Assembly (NCBI GenBank): GCA_018711545.1
Contig: DVIC01000100.1
Coordinates: forward strand, 1 to 6,663
Origin: Fimenecus stercoravium
Lineage (GTDB): Bacteria; Bacillota; Clostridia; Oscillospirales; Acutalibacteraceae
DNA length: 6,663 nt
Direction: 5' to 3'
Made by a program: the position numbers and the translations under genes. The notes below the pieces were generated by a model, which was not told where the DNA came from, made no database searches, and worked only from the letters and a program-made list of their open reading frames with translations. Positions 1 to 6,144 of this stretch are shown here, piece after piece. Numbering within the stretch: position 1 is the stretch's first letter; each line of letters opens with the position of its first letter.

Positions 1-340
1 CCACGGCTGCCAGCACACCGATGATGATCAGCGGCACGCGGGACTGCTTGCGCACATACGGCCCGTATTCCGGCTGCGTAAACAGCTTGGTCGAGAGGAT
101 CATCAGCCCGATGTAGATCAGGCAGACGAACGCGATGTACAGGTAAAGCTCGATCGCCTTGAAATTCAGCGCCGGCAGCATAAAGTAGTAAAGCACTGCC
201 GCTAAAATCACCGTGATGACAAGGCAGACCGCGATCTTTCTGCCGGCATGCTCGGGCGGGATCAGAATATCCTTCACCGAGGTCTTTTTGCCGTCGTCTT
301 TTTTGCCGCCGCCTGTGAAATCCACATTGATGGGGTCCAA
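1..340 (-). CDS. Unrecognised multi-pass membrane protein, N-terminal part only
   Basis: This reading frame enters at the left edge, so only its first 113 codons are visible and the C-terminus is missing. I chose the TTG at 338-340 because an AAGGAG ribosome binding site (349-354) lies 8 nt upstream, and a good promoter precedes it. The protein starts with a hydrophilic, lysine- and aspartate-rich leader of about 34 residues (LDPINVDFTGGGKKDD, then DILIPPE). Hydrophobic stretches follow at about 35-55 and 63-83, and a third begins near 102. A short charged cytoplasmic N-terminus followed by closely spaced TM helices suggests an integral membrane protein. I do not recognise the family and assign no function. 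It is transcribed separately from the upstream beta-glucosidase gene, because a terminator and then its own promoter lie between them. Confidence 0.75.
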   Translation of the reverse strand, partial: MDPINVDFTGGGKKDDGKKTSVKDILIPPEHAGRKIAVCLVITVILAAVLYYFMLPALNFKAIELYLYIAFVCLIYIGLMILSTKLFTQPEYGPYVRKQSRVPLIIIGVLAAV

Positions 341-378
341 AAAATCAACTCCTTTTTGCAGGGATGTCCTTTTTCCTT

Positions 379-407
379 AGTATAATCTATTTTACTGCCG
401 TTTGCAA
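379..407 (-). promoter_or_regulatory. Sigma-A promoter of the left-edge membrane protein gene
   Basis: On the minus strand there is a -35 box TTGCAA (402-407), an exact 17-bp spacer and a -10 box TATACT (379-384). The predicted transcript begins near 372, giving a leader of about 30 nt before the TTG start. The promoter lies just past the terminator of the beta-glucosidase gene, so the downstream gene is an independent unit. Confidence 0.8.
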
Positions 408-427
408 GGTTTTAGACAAAAGTGCCG

Positions 428-456
428 AAAAACAGCCGCCCCATACGGGGCGGCTG
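428..456 (-). terminator. Intrinsic terminator after the GH3 gene
   Basis: Read on the minus strand, a perfect 10-bp GC-rich stem (CAGCCGCCCC / GGGGCGGCTG) with a GTAT loop is followed directly by five Ts. It starts 19 nt after the TGA stop of the beta-glucosidase gene. It is the only convincing Rho-independent terminator in the window. Confidence 0.92.
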
Positions 457-475
457 CTGCATTCGGAGAAAAGGA

Positions 476-2908
476 TCAAATTCCCTTGAGCTTGCCGAGA
501 TTGGCGAGCGTGTGCGGCACGCCCTTTAAGATCTTGCCCATGCCCTTGGCAAATTTGTCCTCGTTGAGGATGACCAAAAGGCCGTTCGCCATATCCTCAC
601 TGAACAGTCCGAAGCTCATGGAAACAAAGTTCTTGATCGGCAGCTGCAAAGCGATTGCGCCCGCAAGCGTGTCTTCGCCGAGCATTTTCTTGAACAGGCG
701 GTTGAAACGCCCGCCCCATTTGCCGTCCACGGCATCTTCGATTGTGTTGCCGAGCGTGAGCGGCTGGGACTTGTCACGCACGTTGGGGGGCAGCTCGCGT
801 CCGAGAACCGCCACAAATTCCTCGTCCGAAACATGCGTGATGTCGCCGCCGTAGTAGGCCGGCGCGCTGATGCGGTAGTCGGGGATCTCGGCTTCCACGG
901 TGGAGCGTACCTGCACTTCCGTTTCCAGCCGGATGTCGCGGCTCGACGCACCCACCAAAATTTTGAACGCGCCCGTTTCCACGTGCCAGTCGTGGATGTT
1001 CACGTTGTAATAGGCGAACGCGCGCTTGTCGAGCGTCATGGAAACTTCCTTTTCCTCGCCTGCTTTCAGGAACACCTTCGTAAAGGCCTTAAGCTCTTTC
1101 TTCGGGCGGTAAATGGTGCTTTCTTCGTCGCTGACGTACAGCTGCACGACCTCGGCACCGTCGCGCGAACCCGTATTTTTGACCTTGCAGGTGACGGTGA
1201 GCGTGTCGGTGTCGTCGATGCTCTCGGCGCTGGTTTTCAGATCGCTGTATTCAAACGTCGTATACGAAAGCCCGTGCCCGAACGGGAAACGAACCGCTTT
1301 TTCGGCGGTGTCATAGTAGCGGTAGCCTACATACACGCTCTCGCGGTATTCCACGGAGACCGGCGTGCCGGGGAAGTAGTTGGCGCTGGGATTGTCGGAA
1401 AGCGCCATGGGATAGGTCTCCGACAGCTTACCGGAGGGGTTTACGTCGCCGAACAGCACGTCGCAGACAGCGCTGCCGGTGGTCTGACCGGAAAGGAAGG
1501 TGTGCAGAATCGCGGGGACTTCGTCCGCCCACGGCAGCTCCACGGCGGAGCCGCCCGCTAAGACCACGACCACGTTTTTGTTGACCTTAAGCACTTCGTT
1601 GACCAGACGGTTGTGCAGCGGCGGCAGGTTCATGTGGCGGCGGTCACAGCCCTCGGTCTCATATTCGTCGGTAAGCCCGATGAACAACAGCACCGTGTCT
1701 GCGCCCCTTGCCTTTTCCACCGCCTCGGCAACAAAGGTGTCGTCGGGGGTGCGGTTCTTTTTCTCGGTGGAATAGCCCGGGGCGTATTGGAAGGAAACGC
1801 CCATCTGCACCAGCGTCTCAAAGGCGGAATCAAGCTGGATGGGGTTGATAAGCGACGAACCCGCACCCTGATAGCGCGGCTTTTTCGCCATTTCGCCGAT
1901 GACCGTAATTTTCGCATCCTTTTTAAGCGGCAGGACGTCATTGTCGTTTTTAAGAAGCACCATGCACTGCCCCGCGATCTCGCGCGCGAGGGCGTGGTGT
2001 TCTTTCGCGTTGTAGGTGTAGTCGCCGAGCACCTTCTGTGCTTCCAGCGCCATGTCGATCAGACGGTCTACCAGCTCGTCAAGGTAGCTTTCCTCCACAA
2101 GGCCCTGCTTGACCGCTTCCAAAATTTGGCGGTTGCCGACGCCGTCGGAGGAGGGCATTTCGAGCTCCTGCCCCGCAAGAAGGCCCGAAACGCGGTCGTT
2201 TTCCGCGCCCCAGTCGGTCACAACGATGCCCTTAAAGCCCCATTCGTTGCGCAGGACATCCGTCAAAAGCCATTTGTTCTCCGCGCAGTAGGTGCCGTTT
2301 AAGCGGTTGTACGCCGCCATGATCGTCCACGGCTGCGCCTTTTTGACCGCCGTTTCGAACGGCGCAAGGTAGATCTCACGCAGCGTGCGCTCGTCCACGA
2401 CCGTATTGACGGTCATGCGGCGTGTTTCCTGATTGTTCGCCGCAAAATGCTTAACGGAGGTGCCGATCCCCTTGCTTTGCACGCCGTTGATGAACGCCGC
2501 CGCCATTTCACCCGCCAAAAGCGGGTCTTCCGAAAAATACTCGAAGTTTCTGCCGCAGAGCGGGGAACGCTTGATGTTCGTGCCGGGCCCCAGCAAAACA
2601 GAGACCTTTTCTTTTAAGCATTCTTCGCCGAGCGCCTCACCCATGCGGCGGATGAGCGCCGTATCCCATGAGCATGAGGTCGCCGCCGCCGTGGGGTAGC
2701 AGATGGCGGGAACGCCTTTTAAGGACATTTTTTCTTCCTTGGTGGTCTTTTCTTCGACACGCTTGCGGATGCCGTGCGGGCCGTCGGTCAGCATGATGGA
2801 CGGTACGCCCACCGAGGGGACGTCCGCCGTGTGCCAATAGTCCTTGCCGGAACACAGGCTGACCTTTTCCTCCAGCGTCATCTTCGCTAAAATGTCAGGG
2901 TGCTTCAT
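476..2908 (-). CDS. Glycoside hydrolase family 3 beta-glucosidase (810 aa), cytoplasmic
   Basis: GH3 enzymes remove terminal non-reducing beta-linked glucose or xylose by a retaining mechanism. Visible motifs in order are DGPHGIR (42-48), GRNFEYFSEDP (119-129), VKHFAANNQ (152-160), and the nucleophile motif VVTDWGA with D232. The ETEGCDR motif (417-423) follows, and E419 is the likely acid/base. PFGHGLSYTTF (542-552) comes next, then a Fn3-like domain around 586-634. The order barrel, alpha/beta sandwich, Fn3-like is that of bacterial BglB/Bgl3B-type enzymes. Residues from about 670 to 810 form an extra tail I cannot assign. No signal peptide is present, so it probably acts on imported oligosaccharides such as cellobiose; substrate choice is inference. 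The ATG at 2908 has GGAGGAG 5 nt upstream. An ATG 96 nt further up lies upstream of the -10 box and is rejected. Confidence 0.95.
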   Translation of the reverse strand: MKHPDILAKMTLEEKVSLCSGKDYWHTADVPSVGVPSIMLTDGPHGIRKRVEEKTTKEEKMSLKGVPAICYPTAAATSCSWDTALIRRMGEALGEECLKEKVSVLLGPGTNIKRSPLCGRNFEYFSEDPLLAGEMAAAFINGVQSKGIGTSVKHFAANNQETRRMTVNTVVDERTLREIYLAPFETAVKKAQPWTIMAAYNRLNGTYCAENKWLLTDVLRNEWGFKGIVVTDWGAENDRVSGLLAGQELEMPSSDGVGNRQILEAVKQGLVEESYLDELVDRLIDMALEAQKVLGDYTYNAKEHHALAREIAGQCMVLLKNDNDVLPLKKDAKITVIGEMAKKPRYQGAGSSLINPIQLDSAFETLVQMGVSFQYAPGYSTEKKNRTPDDTFVAEAVEKARGADTVLLFIGLTDEYETEGCDRRHMNLPPLHNRLVNEVLKVNKNVVVVLAGGSAVELPWADEVPAILHTFLSGQTTGSAVCDVLFGDVNPSGKLSETYPMALSDNPSANYFPGTPVSVEYRESVYVGYRYYDTAEKAVRFPFGHGLSYTTFEYSDLKTSAESIDDTDTLTVTCKVKNTGSRDGAEVVQLYVSDEESTIYRPKKELKAFTKVFLKAGEEKEVSMTLDKRAFAYYNVNIHDWHVETGAFKILVGASSRDIRLETEVQVRSTVEAEIPDYRISAPAYYGGDITHVSDEEFVAVLGRELPPNVRDKSQPLTLGNTIEDAVDGKWGGRFNRLFKKMLGEDTLAGAIALQLPIKNFVSMSFGLFSEDMANGLLVILNEDKFAKGMGKILKGVPHTLANLGKLKGI

Positions 2909-2913
2909 AGATT

Positions 2914-2920
2914 CTCCTCC
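2914..2920 (-). promoter_or_regulatory. Ribosome binding site fixing the GH3 start
   Basis: GGAGGAG on the minus strand sits 5 nt before the ATG at 2906-2908. It settles the start at MKHPDIL rather than the longer open frame, whose first residues (MVYYGINIF) would be read from promoter and leader DNA. Confidence 0.88.
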
Positions 2921-2946
2921 ATATGTAAATCTTCTCGAAACAGAAA

Positions 2947-2979
2947 TTTTGAACAAAAAGCTTTCGAATTTGCTCAAAA
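2947..2979 (-). promoter_or_regulatory. Inverted repeat in the GH3 leader, possible operator or RNA hairpin
   Basis: On the minus strand the arms are TTTTGAGCAAA and TTTGTTCAAAA, 11 bases each, with one mismatch as DNA and an 11-nt centre. As RNA the mismatch becomes a G-U pair, so all 11 positions can pair. It lies roughly 7-40 nt downstream of the predicted transcription start and about 27 nt before the ribosome binding site. This is a typical place for a repressor operator, and a weak mRNA stem is the alternative. I do not recognise it as a known regulator's consensus, and it is not a clear catabolite-response element. Confidence 0.45.
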
Positions 2980-2992
2980 AAATATTGATACC

Positions 2993-3021
2993 ATAATAAA
3001 CCAAATGCGTGGATTTTGCAA
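2993..3021 (-). promoter_or_regulatory. Sigma-A promoter of the GH3 gene
   Basis: On the minus strand there is a -35 box TTGCAA (3016-3021), a 17-bp spacer and a -10 box TATTAT (2993-2998). It begins 22 nt after the rmuC stop codon. Transcription should start near 2986, giving a leader of about 78 nt. The -35 hexamer is identical to that of the left-edge gene. Confidence 0.8.
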
Positions 3022-3043
3022 GTGTTTGTGTGAATGCGGCGGC

Positions 3044-4354
3044 TTATTCCGTCCCCTCGTCATCGGAAAGCCCCAGAACGCCTGCGGCGTCGGGCTGTTC
3101 CATTGCCTCCACGGTCTTGAGCTTTTTGCGGATGATGTCGTTGCGGTGCTGCGCTTCGCCGAGCGTCTTGCCCGCGTCGTCGATTTTCTTTTTGGCTTTT
3201 TCCAAAATCACGCCGAAGTTTTCATACTGCGTCTTGGTCGCGCTCAAAAGCAGGCGCACTTCGTTTGCCTTTTCGTTGATCGCCACGGTCTTAAAGCCCA
3301 TGGCAAGGGAGTTTAAGAGCGCGGTGATGGTGGAGGGTCCCGCGATCATCACGTTGCAGTCGTTTTGGATGCGCTCCAAAAGCCCTGACTGCGCCGAAAC
3401 GATCTCCGCGTACAGCCCTTCCGTCGCAAGGTACATAATGGCGAACGGCGTAGTGTTCGGGACGTGTATGTATTTTTTGATCATCTTCGCCTCGCTGTAG
3501 ACGCGCGCCTCCAGATCCTTGCGCGCCGCCTTGACCGCTTCGGGGTCGGCCTTTTCGGCGGCGGAGCACAGCCGCACATAGTCCTCCATGGGGAACTTTG
3601 AGTCCACGGGAAGATAAGTGATCTTGGAGGAGTCGTCGCTTGCGGGGATGCGGATGGCGAATTCCACACGCTCGGAATCCTTTTCGCCCGTGGCGACGTT
3701 TTTGTCGTACATATGCGGGATGGTCTGGTCAAGGATCGTTTCGAGCTGGATCTCCGCCCAGGTGCCGCGCGCCTTGACATTCGTGAGCACACGATTGAGC
3801 GCACCGACATTGTCGGTCACGCCCACGGAAAGCTCTTTCATTTCGCCTAAGGATTTATATAAGTTTTCAAGCTGCTCGGAGACGGTTTTGAACGAGGAAT
3901 TCAGGCGCGTGGTCAGCGTGGAGGTCAGCTTTTCATCCACCGTGGCGCGCATCTCATCAAGCTTTTTCTCGTTGCTCTCCTGCATTTTCGTCACGGCGCT
4001 TTCCACCGTGCGCGTCTGCTTTTCGCCTTGTGTCAGCAGACGGTCGCGGATGTCGTTTAAGGATTTCGTGACCGTTTCACTTAAAGAGATGCGCTGTTCA
4101 AGGTTGGCTTTTGTCATTTCCTCTAATTTCTTCTGCATGCGGTCGGCTTCGGCGGCACGCTCCATGCGGCTGCGCGAGGATTCCTCGGCGGTGGTCTTGC
4201 GCATTTCGTCCAAGCGCGCGGCAAGCTGTTTGATTGCGTCTTCGGTCTGCTTGTCCGCTTTCCCGCCCTTGCGTGCGGTGAGCACGAGCAGAATCACCAA
4301 AAGCAAAAGCCCAAGCAGGGCGGCGGCAAGCAAAAGGATCTGTGTCGTTTCCAT
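3044..4354 (-). CDS. rmuC: RmuC family DNA recombination/genome-stability protein (436 aa)
   Basis: RmuC proteins limit genome rearrangements at inverted repeats and are predicted to carry a PD-(D/E)XK nuclease-like fold; the biochemistry is poorly known. Here an N-terminal TM segment (about 6-26) is followed by a long charged coiled-coil stretch (about 35-170). The conserved RmuC core comes next: GTWAEIQLE (from about 197), RVEFAIRIP with E231, VDSKFPMEDY with D251 and K253, and HVPNTTPFAIMYLATEGLYAE from about 297. The E231 and D-S-K251-253 spacing fits the E...DXK catalytic pattern. The length is normal for the family. The chosen ATG at 4354 follows an AGAGG site 8 nt upstream. The longer frame, which starts inside the neighbouring regulator gene, is an artefact. 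No terminator is seen between this gene and the genes on either side. Confidence 0.93.
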   Translation of the reverse strand: METTQILLLAAALLGLLLLVILLVLTARKGGKADKQTEDAIKQLAARLDEMRKTTAEESSRSRMERAAEADRMQKKLEEMTKANLEQRISLSETVTKSLNDIRDRLLTQGEKQTRTVESAVTKMQESNEKKLDEMRATVDEKLTSTLTTRLNSSFKTVSEQLENLYKSLGEMKELSVGVTDNVGALNRVLTNVKARGTWAEIQLETILDQTIPHMYDKNVATGEKDSERVEFAIRIPASDDSSKITYLPVDSKFPMEDYVRLCSAAEKADPEAVKAARKDLEARVYSEAKMIKKYIHVPNTTPFAIMYLATEGLYAEIVSAQSGLLERIQNDCNVMIAGPSTITALLNSLAMGFKTVAINEKANEVRLLLSATKTQYENFGVILEKAKKKIDDAGKTLGEAQHRNDIIRKKLKTVEAMEQPDAAGVLGLSDDEGTE

Positions 4355-4381
4355 GTGTACTACCTCTTTTTCAGCATGGTT

Positions 4382-4395
4382 CCCGCCGAAGCGGG
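4382..4395 (-). other. Short UUCG-type hairpin in the rmuC leader
   Basis: On the minus strand CCCGC-TTCG-GCGGG forms a 5-bp stem closed by a cUUCGg tetraloop, an unusually stable RNA loop. It sits 27 nt upstream of the rmuC start codon. It has no T-run, so it is not an intrinsic terminator. It could affect mRNA stability or processing, but that is inference. Confidence 0.5.
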
Positions 4396-4409
4396 CAGCG
4401 CTTCCCCAC

Positions 4410-4440
4410 AATATATCTGTATTGTACGGGGAAAATGCAA
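4410..4440 (-). promoter_or_regulatory. Possible weak promoter of rmuC
   Basis: Two -10-like hexamers lie on the minus strand in the 115-nt gap before rmuC: TATATT (4410-4415) and TACAAT (4421-4426). The best partner for the first is TTGCAT (4435-4440) with a long 19-bp spacer. The second has no recognisable -35 at 16-18 bp. Transcription by read-through from the upstream araC-type gene is equally possible, because no terminator separates them. Confidence 0.3.
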
Positions 4441-4469
4441 AAAAATCTATCAAAAATCCGATGTGAATA

Positions 4470-5246
4470 TTAAGTATCCGTACGCTTTTGAAAATCATAC
4501 CGCCTGTGCTCGGACGCCCAAACATGCGGCGTGACCCCGTAAGCTCGTTTGAAGCAGGCAATAAAATAGGATTCCGAGCAAAACGACAGGATATACGCCG
4601 CACGGCTGCACGAACAGCCGTTTTCGAGCATCCGGCAGGCCTCTTTGAGCTTTTCCTGCAAAATATAGCGGCGAAGCGGCATGCCGACCTCCTTTTTGAA
4701 GATCGCGGAAAGATAGTCCGCCGAAACGCCGCAAATATCGGCAAGGTCGGTCACGCGCAGATTTTCGTGCAGGCAGCGGTCGATGTGCGTGACGCATTTG
4801 CGCACGTGCGGCGAATAGTGCAGCCGTCCGTGCGTGCGCGCGACAAGCTCGGTCAGTGCGTATGCCTGCTGTGTTAAGTATTCTACGATCTGCTCGGGAT
4901 TTTGGAGCTTGTCCACCGTTTGGATGCAGCGGTCGGAAAAATTGTAAGCATGCAGCTCGTCCAAGCCCCCTTCGAGCGCGGCGCGCGTGGCGAGCGTCAC
5001 CGAGGTGACCGCCCAATACTGCATTTGCCGCAGCGGGTCGTCGGAGAGCCGCCCGACAACGAAGCCACTTTGAAAATATTCCTCCATTTTGCGCTCCAAA
5101 AGGGCGCAGTCGCCCGCCTTGATGCAGTTGTAAAAGGCGGTCTCTGCCTGATAGGGCGTGTGGCGCACGCCGCTCTCGCGCTGGGCGAAAATAGGACCTG
5201 TTTTTTCCTGCGGGACGATTTGGATCTTTTGCAGATCAGGCTTCAC
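4470..5246 (-). CDS. AraC-family transcriptional regulator (258 aa), probable regulator of azlCD
   Basis: The C-terminal third holds the AraC/XylS double helix-turn-helix. The first HTH is around 163-188 (LRVTDLADICGVSADYLSAI). The second is around 212-240 and ends in SYFIACFKRAYGVTP. The usual glycine of the second HTH turn (lGF) is serine here (LSF). The N-terminal half (about 30-145) is not a cupin that I can recognise. It contains GRLSDDPLRQMQYW (65-78) and RAALEGGLDE (88-97), a pattern I associate with one Firmicutes group of AraC regulators of unknown ligand. The GTG start at 5246 is supported by GGGAGG 7 nt upstream and a promoter just behind it. The ATG giving a 341-residue frame lies upstream of that promoter and is rejected. 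Its position back-to-back with azlC suggests control of amino acid export, which is inference from context. Confidence 0.93.
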   Translation of the reverse strand: MKPDLQKIQIVPQEKTGPIFAQRESGVRHTPYQAETAFYNCIKAGDCALLERKMEEYFQSGFVVGRLSDDPLRQMQYWAVTSVTLATRAALEGGLDELHAYNFSDRCIQTVDKLQNPEQIVEYLTQQAYALTELVARTHGRLHYSPHVRKCVTHIDRCLHENLRVTDLADICGVSADYLSAIFKKEVGMPLRRYILQEKLKEACRMLENGCSCSRAAYILSFCSESYFIACFKRAYGVTPHVWASEHRRYDFQKRTDT

Positions 5247-5252
5247 AAAGAT

Positions 5253-5259
5253 ACCTCCC
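5253..5259 (-). promoter_or_regulatory. Ribosome binding site fixing a GTG start
   Basis: GGGAGGT on the minus strand, 6 nt before GTG at 5244-5246, defines the AraC-family protein as starting MKPDLQKI. No comparable site precedes the upstream ATG of the longer frame. Confidence 0.87.
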
Positions 5260-5276
5260 GACGGTTCTTTGCTTTC

Positions 5277-5305
5277 AGAATACCTGTTTCTCAAGAAAAT
5301 GTCAA
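5277..5305 (-). promoter_or_regulatory. Strong sigma-A promoter of the araC-family gene
   Basis: On the minus strand there is a consensus -35 TTGACA (5300-5305), a 17-bp spacer and a -10 TATTCT (5277-5282). The leader would be about 24 nt. The spacer contains a short palindrome, TTTCT-TG-AGAAA, centred near 5292, which could be an operator for autoregulation. That last point is speculative. Confidence 0.88.
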
Positions 5306-5338
5306 CGGAAATCCTGCAAAAACCTCGGATTTTTATTG

Positions 5339-5348
5339 CTTTTAAAAG
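5339..5348. promoter_or_regulatory. Palindrome between the divergent promoters, possible operator
   Basis: CTTTTAAAAG is a perfect 10-bp palindrome lying 4 bp upstream of the azlC -35 box and about 34 bp upstream of the araC-type -35 box. The place suits an activator or repressor site acting on both promoters. Such AT-rich palindromes also arise by chance, and AraC proteins usually bind direct repeats, so support is weak. Confidence 0.25.
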
Positions 5349-5352
5349 AGAC

Positions 5353-5381
5353 TTGTCCGAACAGGCGGCGCGTGGTATACT
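5353..5381 (+). promoter_or_regulatory. Extended -10 promoter of azlCD
   Basis: There is a -35 box TTGTCC (5353-5358), a 17-bp spacer and a -10 box TATACT (5376-5381), with TGG directly before the -10 (extended -10 motif TGn). The predicted transcript starts near 5388, giving a leader of about 40 nt. The weak -35 with an extended -10 is what one expects of a promoter helped by an activator. Confidence 0.78.
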
Positions 5382-5397
5382 AAACTTCAAATTGTTG

Positions 5398-5427
5398 AAA
5401 GGGGGCGCGCCGGCGGCGCGAAGCGTT
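5398..5427 (+). promoter_or_regulatory. Distant Shine-Dalgarno plus intervening GC hairpin before azlC
   Basis: The only Shine-Dalgarno-like sequence, AAAGGGGG (5398-5405), ends 22 nt before the azlC ATG, too far for normal initiation. Directly after it, CGCGCC (5406-5411), loop GGC and GGCGCG (5415-5420) form a perfect 6-bp stem. Folding this hairpin leaves AAGCGTT, 7 nt, between the Shine-Dalgarno and the ATG, an optimal effective distance. In-frame TTG codons at 5392 and 5395 are alternatives but have no Shine-Dalgarno sequence. Confidence 0.55.
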
Positions 5428-6144
5428 ATGAAGCAAGGAAAACATGAATCTATCCGCAAGGCGTTTCGGGCGGCGTTCCCGTATACGCTACCCATCTGCG
5501 CGGGCTTTTTGTTTTTGGGGGCTACCTACGGCGTGCTCATGCGCACCAACGGCTTTGCGTTTTGGTACCCGCTGCTCATGAGCCTGACCATATTTGCGGG
5601 TTCGGTGGAGTTTGTCGCGGCGGATATGCTTATGGGCACGTTCCAGCCGCTGCAGGCGTTTTTGATGACGCTCATGCTCAACGCGCGGCACCTGTTTTAC
5701 GGCATTTCAATGCTGGACAAGTACAAGGGGACGGGCTTCAAAAAGCCGTATCTGATTTTCGGACTTTGCGACGAGAGCTTTTCGATCAACTGCACGGCAA
5801 AGATTCCGCCCGACGCGGACCGCGGCTGGTTCTATTTCTTTGTCACCCTGCTCAACCATTTTTATTGGGTGGCAGGGGCGACGCTCGGCGGCGTGTTCGG
5901 CTCACTTGTGCACTTCAACACAGAAGGGCTCGATTTCGTGATGACCGCCATGTTTGTGGTGATCTTCCTCGAGCAGTGGCAAAAGGATAAACAGCACGCG
6001 AGCGCCCTGGCGGGACTTGGCATTTCGGCGCTCTGCCTGCTGATTTTCGGCAGCGATAATTTCATCCTGCCCGCCATGCTCGGCATCCTTGCGGCGCTCA
6101 CGCTTCTGCGCCGTCCGCTCTCGAAAGGGGGCGATGCCGCATGA
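5428..6144 (+). CDS. azlC: AzlC, large subunit of branched-chain amino acid exporter (238 aa)
   Basis: AzlC with AzlD forms a membrane exporter of branched-chain amino acids; in Bacillus subtilis overexpression gives 4-azaleucine resistance. The sequence shows AzlC hallmarks: an N-terminal AFPYTLPICAGFLFLGATYG segment (15-34), FAGSVEFVAA (56-65), LNARHLFYG (84-92), FGLCDESF (111-118) and the late helix LDFVMTAMFVVIFLEQW (168-184). Several strongly hydrophobic segments run through the protein, and the length is normal for the family. I chose the ATG at 5428 because residues after it match the family, while upstream codons would run back across the promoter. The Shine-Dalgarno is unusually placed, behind a hairpin. 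The stop overlaps the azlD start (ATGA), which indicates an operon with translational coupling. Export of other substrates by AzlCD-type pairs is possible. Confidence 0.94.
   Translation: MKQGKHESIRKAFRAAFPYTLPICAGFLFLGATYGVLMRTNGFAFWYPLLMSLTIFAGSVEFVAADMLMGTFQPLQAFLMTLMLNARHLFYGISMLDKYKGTGFKKPYLIFGLCDESFSINCTAKIPPDADRGWFYFFVTLLNHFYWVAGATLGGVFGSLVHFNTEGLDFVMTAMFVVIFLEQWQKDKQHASALAGLGISALCLLIFGSDNFILPAMLGILAALTLLRRPLSKGGDAA

Noticed and set aside
833..2302. Long plus-strand open frames (242 and 229 residues) opposite the GH3 gene
   Set aside because: They lie wholly antisense to a clear GH3 enzyme with intact motifs. Their composition (rich in V, A, R, H, F) is that of antisense frames in GC-rich DNA. 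No ribosome binding site or family match is apparent.
3618..4466. 282-residue serine- and arginine-rich plus-strand frame opposite rmuC
   Set aside because: It is a shadow of the rmuC coding strand. The S/R-rich low-complexity composition reflects antisense reading of the coiled-coil region, and no initiation signal supports it.
4355..4744. N-terminal extension that would make RmuC 566 residues
   Set aside because: It would overlap the araC-type coding region on the same strand in another frame. The TM-first METTQILLL start with an AGAGG site and the family's usual length fit 436 residues.
5158..5427. N-terminal extension that would make AzlC 328 residues
   Set aside because: It runs through the araC-type gene start and both divergent promoters, and AzlC proteins normally begin near the MKQGKHESIR position.
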